From Hippophae tibetana (Eukaryota; Streptophyta; Magnoliopsida; Rosales; Elaeagnaceae), in assembly GCA_037013495.1 (NCBI GenBank), contig CM072807.1, forward strand, positions 3,825,501 to 3,889,500: a stretch of DNA of 64,000 nucleotides, written 5' to 3'. Shown piece by piece: positions 11,991 to 22,281 of the stretch (its first letter is position 1; every line of letters begins with the position of its first letter). Under the pieces are notes generated by a model that searched no databases, had not been told where the DNA came from, and saw only the letters and a program-made list of their open reading frames with translations. A program made the translations under genes and the position numbers.

Positions 11991-14870
11991 ATGTCCGACT
12001 ATGCGTTTTTGAACAATCAACTCTCTAAGCGGACCTCAATTTTTGGTTTGAGGTTGTGGGTTGTGCTTGGGATTTGTGTTGGAGCAGCTATTGTTCTGGT
12101 TCTGTTTCTCATTTCACTCTGGTTCACTTCCAGGCGCAATAGGTCTTCGAAAGCCAAATCTTATTCTCAGAATCCCACTATCCCAAATGTCTCCAAGGAG
12201 ATTCAGGAAATCTGTACCGACCCTTCTCGAAATCCGAACCATTCTCAACCCGACTCAAAATTTCGCCATATTCAGAACCCAGACCCGTTTCTTGAATCGG
12301 AGCAGTTAGATAGAGTTCAACCTGTGCTTTGTCGACCAGAAGAGGAGAGCCCAGCTGATGGCCGCCATAGGATTCACATTGAAATTGGGAAGGACCATAG
12401 GATTTCGTACCCGGAAAGGGGTGGTGGGGTTGCACATACCAGTGGCGAGGCTCGGTCTTGTGACCAGGCTCTGACAGTTGGACCGAAGGTTTCGCATTTG
12501 GGCTGGGGACATTGGTATACTCTTCGGGAGCTTGAAGTGTCTACTAATGGTTTTGCGGATGAGAATGTGATCGGTGAAGGTGGGTATGGAATCGTATACC
12601 GTGGTGTTATGGAAGATAACACTGTGGTTGCTGTCAAGAATTTACTTAATAACAGGTAAATGAGGAGTTTTAAGCTTTCTAAAAAGTTGAGAAGTCCCCT
12701 ATCCTCATTTGATATGTGCTTGGGTTTGTCCTTTTGTGATTTGAGACCATGGTCTTCTTCATTGTGAACCCAGATAGGTCTTTGACAAATTAAATTGTTA
12801 AATTTTCCAATTTGATGGGATAGCCTGATTGTGTGAAGCAAGAAGCTCTCTAGAACATATTGTGTCGGATGTACTTTTTTTTTTTGCTAGGAATTAGAAC
12901 AAAGAATGTTAATCTGTTTTTTCCCCTTCCTCTTTAGGGGACAAGCTGAAAAGGAGTTTAAGGTTGAAGTTGAAGCAATTGGCCGAGTTCGGCATAAGAA
13001 TCTTGTGAGGTTGCTGGGCTACTGTGTTGAAGGAGCTCATAGGTTATTAGCTTTTCTTTATATACGTATTTTTATTGCATTGGTCATTTATTTTTATGTT
13101 TTTAATGCATTGTTTACGAAAGAGAATTTGCTGGTATTTTTCTTATTTGCTCAGAATATGTTTTTTAATCTGAAGTGATATGCTTTTGTTGTTATAGGAT
13201 GCTTGTATATGAGTATGTGGACAATGGAAACTTAGAACAGTGGCTGCATGGAGATGTTGGACCTTACAGTCCTCTTACATGGGATATTCGTATGAATATA
13301 GTACTGGGAATGGCAAAAGGGTATTTTTACATGTTTTGTTTAAATCCATTATGTATCTTAGTTTTGTTTGATTTTCACCATAACTAAACTTGGCTGAAAT
13401 TCTAGGTTGACATACTTGCATGAGGGGCTTGAGCCTAAGGTTGTTCATCGTGATATTAAGTCTAGCAATATCTTACTTGATAAGCAATGGAACCCGAAAG
13501 TTTCAGACTTTGGCCTTGCAAAGCTCCTGGGATCGGAGAGGAGTTATGTGACGACTCGCGTGATGGGAACCTTTGGGTTAGTTTGCTGTCAATGTCAAAC
13601 CATTACTAATGCAAATTACTCTTTTCTTATATTGACCTTTTGTCATTGTTTCTAAACAAAAATGAAATTGTGTATTTGTTTTTACTTTTGTAGATATGTA
13701 GCTCCAGAATATGCAAGTACTGGCATGTTGAATGAAAGAAGCGATGTTTATAGTTTTGGGATTCTCCTGATGGAGATAATATCTGGGAGAAACCCAGTGG
13801 ACTACAGCCGCCCACCAGGGGAGGTTTGTTTTCATTAACTTCGATCAGTTGCATGCCAGTTCCTACGAATAGTTCATTGTGGTTTTTCTTAATACTGATT
13901 GGCGACTCAAAATTTTCAGGTCAACCTAGTTGAGTGGCTAAAAAGAATGGTCACAAATCGAAATGCAGAGGTAATGTTTGATCCAAGGTTGAAGGCGAAG
14001 CCTTCTTCAAGGGCATTGAAGCGTGCTCTTCTAGTAGCTTTGCGCTGTGTGGATCCTAATGCTCAGAATAGACCAAAAATGGGTCATGTAATACATATGC
14101 TTGAAGCTGATGAGTTTCCCTTCCGGGAGGTATATATCAATATTATTTTACACCTAATTTCTTACCAGCTGTGCAGTGACCATGCTGCTGAAACTGGACC
14201 TTCTTAGTTTTGTTTTTTTTTTTTGCCGCTTTTGAATTTTGTTTTTGGCATTGCATATCGCAACAACTAATTAGGTGTATCAGTTCTTTGAAAAATCCAA
14301 ATTCAATGCAAACATTTCTTCATGGTTGGAAAGTGCCAAGATACTTCATATCTGAACCGTGTCTTATTTCATCTTGCTAATTTGATCAAATGTATGGTTA
14401 TAAGACAGTGCTTAGTTGATTCTGATTGATAAATTGTTTGCTCAATCTATTGTGTTTTAAGCAAGAAATGCATTCATAGAAACTTATATTCCTTCAAAAA
14501 GTTCCGATAGAACAGTGAAAAATGAAAAAGCTCTACATCTCACTCTCACTCCTTCACAAGTAAAAAGAAGAAGAAAAAAAAGACATTTTTCAAAGGAAAT
14601 CTGATACCATAAAAGTTTAAGTTCCACTATGACAATATAGAAAGAGCATGGTTGTATATTGTGAAGCATGTTAGTTATATGTGATAAGCCTGTTTCTATC
14701 TGCCTTTCTCATCAGCATTGTCTTGTTGCAAAAAATTTCAGGACCGCAGAATTGGACGAGAAGATGGGCTTCTGAGATCAGAGAGGCAAGTAGGTGAATC
14801 GGATGATAGTAGTGGGAATGAAAGCAGTGCTCAAACTAATGCATCTTTTGTAGAGAAAATAACGAGCTAA
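11991..14870 (+). CDS. Transmembrane receptor-like serine/threonine kinase, At1g01540-type (7 exons)
   Basis: Seven exons: 11991-12655, 12938-13042, 13198-13320, 13406-13576, 13694-13823, 13920-14129 and 14742-14870. All introns are GT-AG and the frames join, giving 510 residues. A short N-terminus leads to one membrane helix (about residues 19-46), a basic stop-transfer (TSRRNR), a long variable linker, then the kinase. Key parts are the Gly loop [11 protein letters not shown] (195-205), VAVK lysine K216, HRDIKSSN with catalytic D314, DFG D332 and APE E360. The Arg before the catalytic Asp marks an RD kinase. It lacks an extracellular ligand domain, which is usual for the At1g01540/At3g59110 group that also includes a Ser-rich tail. 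It likely phosphorylates Ser/Thr at the plasma membrane; its ligand or partner is unknown. The gene appears intact. Confidence 0.93.
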
Positions 14871-17529
14871 GGAAGAGAAATGGAAGAAATGCCAATTTGA
14901 GAATGAGGTGAACCAATGCATTTAGTTTTGCCTTTTTGCTTCTATGCAGAGATGTTATGGGTATACTATTTGGTTGTGTAAATGTGATACATGTAAAATA
15001 TGCTGATATTGTATTGGTGCTTTTGTAGATTCTGCTACATTTGTTTCATTTTTTCTTTGGGTTAGCAGCTGATATATGGTAGTAATGTTTTCTCTTACAT
15101 GTATCAACTTGATACCACCAGGAAATAAATTATTTCATTTTTATTTGTGTTTACTATCATCCAAAGGGTTGCTGGTAATATGAAATTTGATATGATTACT
15201 TGATACATCGACTTTGTCCCATGTCACCAGTGAATGAGCGTGGTTCAAGTTTGCCATTTTCATTTGTAAATTTTGTTAGATCATATCAGCCAATTGAGTG
15301 CTTTAGGGAAAAAAGAAGAAAAGAAAGTCTTTGTGATACTTAGATTTGTAATAAAATAGTTTTGTTGGCAGATGCAATGCATTCTCCTAGCTTTGTATAG
15401 TTTGATCTATATTTTGATGGACATGAAAACATGACGACATCTAGTTTTTATAATATGGTTTGCAATTTGTATTTTAAGCATACTTGTAGTATTATTTTTA
15501 AACTTTGATTAAAATTATAAACAAATAATTTATTGAGTATCATTGAAGGGTTACAATTGTTTACAAATAATAATTTAGTTAAAAGAAAAAAAATAAAATT
15601 ATCTCAAAATCATTCCATAAGAAAAAAGAAAATAATCAAACTTACTTAAGGATACAATTCTTAAAATCTGAGCAAAAACCTAACTTAATAGAGTCTGTAA
15701 GCTTATTTAAAGTAACATAGTACAACTTACTAAAATTATATATATTTAGATAATTATTTAATAAAAATAATACAATTATATAATTATAAAATTTCAAATA
15801 ACATTATAAATTATTTTAAATAGAACTCTTGTTTATTTTGGTTAGAATTATATATATATATATAAATTGTGTTTGCAAATGTATAAATGTTTAGTTGTTA
15901 AAAAAATAAAAATGAAACAATTCTAACAAAATTAAACCATTTATCTATATATTTTTCTTATTATTTATATTTTAAATATTACATTTAAAAAATTGAAGTG
16001 AAAATAAAAATTAGTATTTTATATTGTGAATAAGTTACAAAAGATGAATTCTTAGAATTCTAACAATTTAACATGCATAACCGTGCGTATATATTATAAT
16101 TGTATTTTATGCTAATTAGTATTTATATATTTAGTCTTATAAATTAAAAAAATTAATTTTTTATTTAAACTATTATATTTATGTATAAAAAATGTGTTTA
16201 AGGTTTTAATATATTTTAATTTATTTACATGCATTTGTAACAATATTATTGGTGTTCCCGGAGACTTTAAAAAAAATACTCAACTTTTACATAAATTAAA
16301 ACATATTTGATAATATGACCATATATGTTTCTCAATTGATAAATCCAAATATGTAACATGCAAAAGCGAGATTTTAACTTATTTTAAAAATATAAACAAA
16401 AAAGAATTAATATACAATAAATAAAAATAATAATATTCGTGTAAACATAAATAACATGAAGTTTCATCACACAAAGTTTTTTTTTTGATAAAATTTTTTA
16501 AACGAATATTAATTATTTATTTTCATCATTCATTTATATTTATCATGTCAAAACAAAAGAAATTACAAACATACTAAAATATCTTTAATAATTTTATTTT
16601 TTAAAAAATTAAAATTATTAACTTTCTCCTTTTAATATTATTTTTATAAATAAAGTTATTAAATGATATATTTTGGATAAATAAAATTACAAAATTGATC
16701 TTCAATAAAGATAAAGATATAAAATGGTAAATAGAATAACTATCGTGAGTAAAACCGCAATTATACAATCTTTATAATAAAGTAATAGACTGGATTGTTT
16801 ATTCATCTCAAATAAAACCATACGCTAATTTGGGATTCACATCCGAGATTGGTGGTAGTACTCTGACTCTTTTTTTTGAAGGCCAGTACCCTACTTAGAC
16901 TCTTTCTACAATTTAAACCTTTCTTTTGGGCCTGTTTAGTTCTTGAGCTTTCTTTGAAAGTGTAGAGGCTTGTTTATGACGTTAAAAACATTAACAGTAT
17001 GAAATTTACAGAAGCTTCAATCTTTGGATCTCTATTTGCAGTTCTGTTGATTGTTGTTTTTATTTGTGAACATTGTTTCGTTTTTCAACCGAAAATCTTT
17101 CTGTACGATGCTTTTGCAGTTTTGTCTGCTTTATGAATAAAAAAAAGGTAACCCATATATTGACTTAGAAGTGTGAGAGTTGCTACAACTTAATAAGTGT
17201 TTGGTTACATATCCATGTCGTTTTGCTGCGTCAAATATCAAGCACTACTTGTAATTGTTTTTGATGGTTTTTGGTTTGTATGGATGGGTTGGCTCTTACT
17301 TTAGAATAGTCTATGAGTAGTGTTGTATTTTTGATGAAGCCATGAAGGTGGTTATATTGGTATAAAGTTTGAAGTAAAGATTTTTGAACTATCATAAATT
17401 CTTAATAAGTTTCTTCATGTACTTTTTATTTATTATTGTTCTGAGAGAGATTTGTAATACATTTGTTATTTAGATACATAATAAAGCAACGACATATTTA
17501 AACAAAAATAAACTTAACCATTAATAGCT
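14871..17529. other. Spacer between the kinase gene and the subtilase remnant
   Basis: The first 300 bases are probably the kinase 3' UTR, with AATAAA-like signals around 15124. The remainder is AT-rich, with a slightly less biased stretch at about 16830-17400. I found no credible open frame, RNA gene or terminal repeats. Confidence 0.45.
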
Positions 17530-17743
17530 ACAACGCGACTTGAAACAACATGATACCATGTTTTTCATAGCTAGGTTCAACTACAATTTTCATTCCTGCA
17601 GGTGCTTCCAAAACAGCATGATGAATTGCGGTACCATTATCCATATTTGTGACAACCCTGCTGAAGTTCTTGACTTTTGAAGAGTCTGTTGTAGTGTTAA
17701 AGATGGCATTAAATGAAGGGTAATTTATATCTTAGCTTATTGG

Positions 17744-18317
17744 TAATACGGGACATTAATAGAAAAAAGAAAATAATTTATTTTGTTTAGAGTTCTATTT
17801 TTTATATAGTATTAAGTAGAAACCTTTATTTAAAGTTTTTTTTTGTTTGTATTATTAAAGTCCTACATAAAAACTTTATAAATTATTATAATGACTTTTC
17901 ATCTATAAATAGTTAGGACATATGTTTGTATAATGCGTTCAAGAAAATAATCAACTTAATAATATTAAAGAAATTTTTTCTTTCTTTCTCTTATTCTTAA
18001 TTTTTAGGAATGATTATTTTTTTTTCGTTTGGAAGTTGAAGTATTCTTATTCAAGATATAAGAATATTTTTAGGCTACTCATACTCTCGAGTACTTATAG
18101 TGTTTGTTTAAAGATAGATAACATAGCTAGGTTTGTCTTATTCTAGATTTGTTAAATTGCTTGCCTAGATAATAGTTTCCTTGTGTTTGTTTCATGGTAC
18201 AAATACGAGGGTCTCTTACTAGAGAATGAGTATGGTTAGTCTACACTTTGCTAATATTTTTCCTATTTTTTAAGTGCTTTTATATTATTGGTACATTCGT
18301 GCTTTCATCTTACGACA
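17744..18317 (+). repeat. LTR 1 of the non-autonomous element
   Basis: About 574 bp, aligned with 19072-19621. It ends ACGACA just before the primer binding site. Confidence 0.75.
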
Positions 18318-18509
18318 GATGGTATCAAAGCGAGGTTCATGTGGGTTCAAATAACATAATAAATGTATTTCACAAAAAGAATTTGAAGAAGTTCGTCAAG
18401 AGGTTAATTAAGTTTTTAATAAATTGTTTGCATCATTTGCGTTATTATGAAAAAGCTCAAAATCAAGATCTTACTTGAGTGAAAAATTTCATCAAACATA
18501 GCATTAAAT

Positions 18510-18752
18510 ATGAGCCATCAAAAAAAGAAAGACTCACCTAAAGCCTTAAAAGTAGAAGAGCAATATTTTGAAAACAAGGTTTCTGAGATAATTTTGGTCG
18601 AAGAGAAAAATGATCGTATTATTGAGGCCAACAAACGTATGTTAGGGATCATACAAATTCAAAAGGAAAAATTTGAAGAAGAAATATCTTTACAAGGTGA
18701 GTTAGTCCAAGATTTCAAAATTATCTCCATAAAAAAGATTCAAATATCATAG
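18510..18752 (+). CDS. Short internal frame of the non-autonomous LTR element, possible gag remnant
   Basis: An 80-residue frame rich in Lys and Glu (for example KVEEQYFENKVSEI) with heptad-like spacing that could form a coiled coil. I recognise no domain. It lies where gag would start, about 180 bases after the primer site. It may be a gag relic or a chance frame. No function is claimed. Confidence 0.3.
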   Translation: MSHQKKKDSPKALKVEEQYFENKVSEIILVEEKNDRIIEANKRMLGIIQIQKEKFEEEISLQGELVQDFKIISIKKIQIS

Positions 18753-19071
18753 TACTTGTAGATGTTATTGAAGTTAAAAAATCAAGTGTCTTCACTACTT
18801 TCAAATGTATCAATTATTTAACATTACAACAAATTATTTTTTAAAGCAACAAGAGTTGTTAAATCTTTTTCAAGATAACGAGTCATATTTTATTATTTCA
18901 AAACTTGTTGAAAATATTAATTTTAAAGGTGAGCATATAGATTATATTGGTTAATATTATTCAAGTAAGCGGAACAAGAAAAATCAATTTTAAATATCTA
19001 TGAATGCTATAAGTATTATCGTCCTCATTTGAAGAAAACTCGAAGAAGAGTTTTAAATAAATGGAAAGGAA

Positions 19072-19621
19072 TAATACGGGACAAAATTAGAAAAGAGAAA
19101 AAAAGAGAAAAAAAGAGAAAGTAGTTTATTTTATTTAGAGTTTTTTTTGTTTGTACTACTAAGTCGTAAGTAAAAACTTTTTGAATTATTCTAGGGATTT
19201 TTCAACTATGAATAGCTAATCCCTATGTTTGCATAAGGTATCCCTATAAAATAATCAATTTAATAATATTAAAAGAAGTTCTCTTTTTTTCTCTCATTCT
19301 TAATTTTTAGGAATACCTCTTATTTTTTTCGTTTGAAAGTTGAAGCCATCTTATTCGTGAGATAGGAATATTTTTAGACTAGTCATTCTCTAAAATTGTT
19401 AGAGTTCTCGTCTAAGGATAGATAACATAACTAAGTTTGTTCTATTCTATATTTACTAAAATACTTGTTTAGATAATAGTTTCTTTGTATTTGTTTCATA
19501 ACATAAATACGAGGGTATCTTATGAGAGAATAAGTCTAATTAGTCTAAAATTTACTCATATTTTTCGTATTTTTTAAATACTTTCATATTATTGATGCAT
19601 TCTTGCTTCCATTCTGTGTCG
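19072..19621 (+). repeat. LTR 2 of the non-autonomous element
   Basis: About 550 bp, preceded by a purine-rich stretch (ATGGAAAGGAA) that could be the polypurine tract. It is diverged from LTR 1 by many substitutions and small indels. Confidence 0.72.
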
Positions 19622-19744
19622 TTTGGTTACATCTCCATTTACTTCACCTTGTAACAACTTTCATTTCTTTGTCATAAAAATTGAATATAATCTTGGAAAT
19701 CTACGTGTATGCATAAATCAATTCTGGTTCCATATTTTTGTTTG

Positions 19745-20216
19745 TGTTAAGTTCCACATTGACTAAGAGTAAGGCAGCAATACTGTTTATAAGTCTGGGC
19801 AAACCTCTAACTCATAAGCTGATTTTTGGATTCAGAGTTAGGTTTGAGTTTCTAAGTTGTATCAGAGCTAGGCTCTTGGCTTCTTTGTACTCCCATCGGT
19901 CCTCGTGCCGTAAATCCGGACTCTAGTCGATGTGGAGAGGGGATGTTAAGTTCTACATTGGTTAAGAGTAAGGCAACAATGTTGCTTATAAGTCTGGACA
20001 ACTCTCTAACTCACAAGTTAGTTTTTAAATTTAAAGTTCAGTCTGTGTACCCCCATCGGTCCTCGTGCCATAAATTTGGACTCTAGTCGATGTGGAGAGG
20101 AGATGTTAAGTCCTACATTGGTTAAGAATAAGACAACAATACTGTTTATAAGTCTAAAGAACTCTCTAACTCACAAGCTAGTTTTTAAATTTAAAGTTAA
20201 GTCTGAGTTTTTAAGT
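19745..20216 (+). mobile_element. Tandem TRIM: LTR-internal-LTR-internal-LTR
   Basis: Three terminal repeats (19745-19857, 19944-20045, 20104-20216) are separated by two copies of an internal segment. Each repeat begins TGTTAAG. The outer two are both 113 bp and end TAAGT. The first internal segment opens with TGTATCAGAGC, a tRNA-Met primer site short of one base. Both internal segments end in a purine tract (GTGGAGAGGGGA or GTGGAGAGGAGA) and share CCCATCGGTCCTCGTGCC. The middle LTR and second internal segment are joined by a deletion that removed the LTR end and primer site. GTTTG flanks the whole array (19740-19744 and 20217-20221). This is one insertion event, into a subtilase relic. Confidence 0.85.
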
Positions 20217-21057
20217 GTTTGGGTTAATGTAACCTCCCACAAACTCTAATGGGTAGCAGGAAGACCTGTCGGTTGATCTTTCAAGGTTGTCTCGGTATTG
20301 TTAATGATGTATGCTGTGGTCATGATAGCTGATCGGATGGCTGCAGTACTCCAATATGGATTTGCAACCTTAAGTAGAGCTGCTACTCCAGTGACATGTG
20401 GTGTTGCCATTGACGTACCAGATAATATTGCATACTCTGTCACTAAATTGTGGCCATTTATTTTATAGACAGGCCTGCTGGGTACATATGCCGCAATCAC
20501 TTCAGCCTCAGGAGCAATAATATCTGATTTGAGAATACATGGATTTATAGAGTCTGAACCTCTTGACTATTTAGAGGATACTTGAGGAGCTGGTTTTGTT
20601 CCTATATTATCTTGTCAACTCAATTCTCATGTTTCTGAATTTTGTTTGGTTACTAATCCCCTTGGCGTAGTATTTAACCAAAATCCCCCTAGAAGTGGAA
20701 ATAAGTACGCTGGGAATATACATTATAAAAAAATTATACATAATACACGAGAGGGTTTAAAAATTAAACAATTGGTTCCAAAACAATCACCAAGAAAGAT
20801 TCTTATAACTTATAAGTCTACGAGTTGTCACCTGCTGCAGTTTTTTTACATGGTCGATTGATTTTGATAATATAACGAGGCATGAGAAATCATCACTAAT
20901 TAAACTATTTTAATACTGATTTAAGCAAGGTGGGTCCCTTTATATATATATATATACCTTTTTTTCAATTTTAACCTGGATTAAAAAGTTTCTTAGCTTT
21001 TCAAAGCGTGTAAATAAATTTAATACGTGTGTGCATGTACTTTTTATATATTTGATA

Positions 21058-21955
21058 CATTATTACAAAACTGGGTATATAAGTCGATACGTAAAGTCGG
21101 TTTATTTCAAAAACCGATTTTAAATTAGTTTAAAGTCGGTTCGATGTCGAACCGACGCTATCCACGTAGGACATAGCGTCGGTTGATGTGTCAAACCGAC
21201 GCTATGCGTGGGCGTAGCGTCGGTTGACACCTAGAACCGACGCTATCCTACGTGTATAGCGTCGGTTGACACCTGGAACCGACGCTATCCACGTAACATA
21301 GCGTCGGTTCGACACGTCAACCGACGCTACACACGTGGATAAATATTTTCTCTTTTTTCTTCCCAGACAGAAACTATTTTCAGCGTTCCAGAACTCTAAA
21401 AAATCGAAAACCTCCTCCTCCATTTCTCCTCCACTCTTTCTCATTTTTCGGCCACCTACGACTACCATTTCCAACATCGGTTAGTGAGTTTTCTTCCTCT
21501 CTAACTAATCTTTTAGATCCCCTATTATTCATATTTTTTTTCTGTTATTATGTGTTATTATTTATATGTATAGATTGTTGTATTATATATGTAGGTTTCT
21601 ATTATAACATAAGGAGAAGAATATGACGATCTTGAATAAAATAGAACAAAACCATGGTAATTTTTCTGTTATTAATTAATATTTTATTTTTCAAATATTT
21701 GTATTATTTGAAATATTTGTTAAACTGATATTGATTTTTTTTTCTGCTCGAATACAGGTTGAATATGAATAAATTAAAAAAAAAAAAGTTAAAGTCGGTT
21801 CACCGCGTGAACCGACTTTAAACGTAAAGTCGGTTCATTGCGTGAACCGACTTTACACTTTACGTCATTTAATTTAAAGTCGGTTCAGCGAACCGACTTT
21901 AAATTAGTTTAAAGTCGGTTAAAACCCGACTTTAATGCTCCTTTTTGTAGTAGTG
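21058..21955. mobile_element. Non-autonomous CACTA (En/Spm) transposon, 898 bp
   Basis: The right end reads CTTTTTGTAGTAGTG (inverted: CACTACTACAAAAAG). The left end, CATTATTACAAAACT, is its mutated mirror. ATA flanks both ends (21055-21057 and 21956-21958), the 3-bp target duplication expected for CACTA. Subterminal zones are packed with GTCGGTT and its complement AACCGAC: about eleven copies at 21090-21340 and about eight at 21790-21930. The centre (21350-21780) has no coding domain, only a CT-rich leader-like stretch and A-tracts. The same terminal sequence and motif occur at 35617, so a coding relative is present in the window. Confidence 0.87.
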
Positions 21956-22104
21956 ATACATGCAATGATAGACAAAATTTGTGATGACATCAACCGTATA
22001 AAATTTATTGCACTTTGTGAAGAACAATGAAATCTCTAAAACATTTGACAAAAACAAACGCTTTTTTAAAATATTAGGAGCGTTTTTCTAAACACTTGCT
22101 TGAT

Positions 22105-22211
22105 ATATATATATATACAATTGTAATGAAAATATGAAGAAAATAATACAAATTAGAGAACTCTTTTGTGTAGAGTTATTCTTTGTGTAGAGGTATTCTT
22201 GTTTTTCTTCA
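22105..22211 (+). repeat. Truncated 5' LTR
   Basis: Matches only the last third of the 3' LTR at 26780-26883. It is followed directly by the tRNA-Met-type primer site. Confidence 0.75.
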
Positions 22212-22281
22212 TGATATTAGAGCAAAAAAATTAACTTGCTTATGCTTTATTATTATTATCTTAGCATCTTCAATCTTCGAA

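Larger units (their letters stand above)
17744..19621 (+). mobile_element. Small non-autonomous LTR retrotransposon inside the subtilase remnant
   Basis: Direct repeats 17744-18317 and 19072-19621 both open with TAATACGGGACA. They share long colinear blocks, such as CAAATACGAGGG, ATAGATAACATA and TTCTTAATTTTTAGGAAT. TGGTATCAAAGC (18320-18331), right after LTR 1, is a one-mismatch tRNA-Met primer site. The roughly 750-bp internal part has one lysine/glutamate-rich 80-residue frame (18510-18752) and no polymerase or integrase. Candidate 5-bp target sites are ATTGG (17739-17743) and TTTGG (19622-19626), which differ by one base. It splits the subtilase exactly between a CNQ and a DINYPSF segment. 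LTR divergence suggests an old insertion. Confidence 0.78.
17530..20900 (-). pseudogene. Subtilisin-like protease (subtilase) C-terminal remnant, interrupted by two insertions
   Basis: On the minus strand, 20900-20225 encodes GTKPAPQVSS, then SRGSDSINP, then the catalytic-serine block LSGTSMATPHVTGVAALLK, then IMTTAYIINNT. 19739-19622 resumes with ELIY and DFQDYIQF. 17743-17530 gives DINYPSFNAIFN and FSRVVTNMDNGTA, the start of the C-terminal fibronectin-like domain. These are successive parts of a plant S8 (cucumisin-type) subtilase, a secreted Ser protease. In-frame stops (for example before SRGSD), a gap after INNT, and two LTR-type insertions (17744-19621 and 19745-20216) show it is dead. 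Prodomain and catalytic Asp/His are absent here; an N-terminal piece lies at 34.8 kb on the other strand. Confidence 0.85.

Noticed and set aside
12178..12841. Overlapping minus-strand frames opposite kinase exon 1
   Set aside because: No domain-like sequence. Exon 1 of the kinase is fully explained on the plus strand.
21202..21477. Minus-strand frame with repeated RRYxxxIASV units
   Set aside because: The repeats are the translation of the CACTA subterminal motif array, not a protein.
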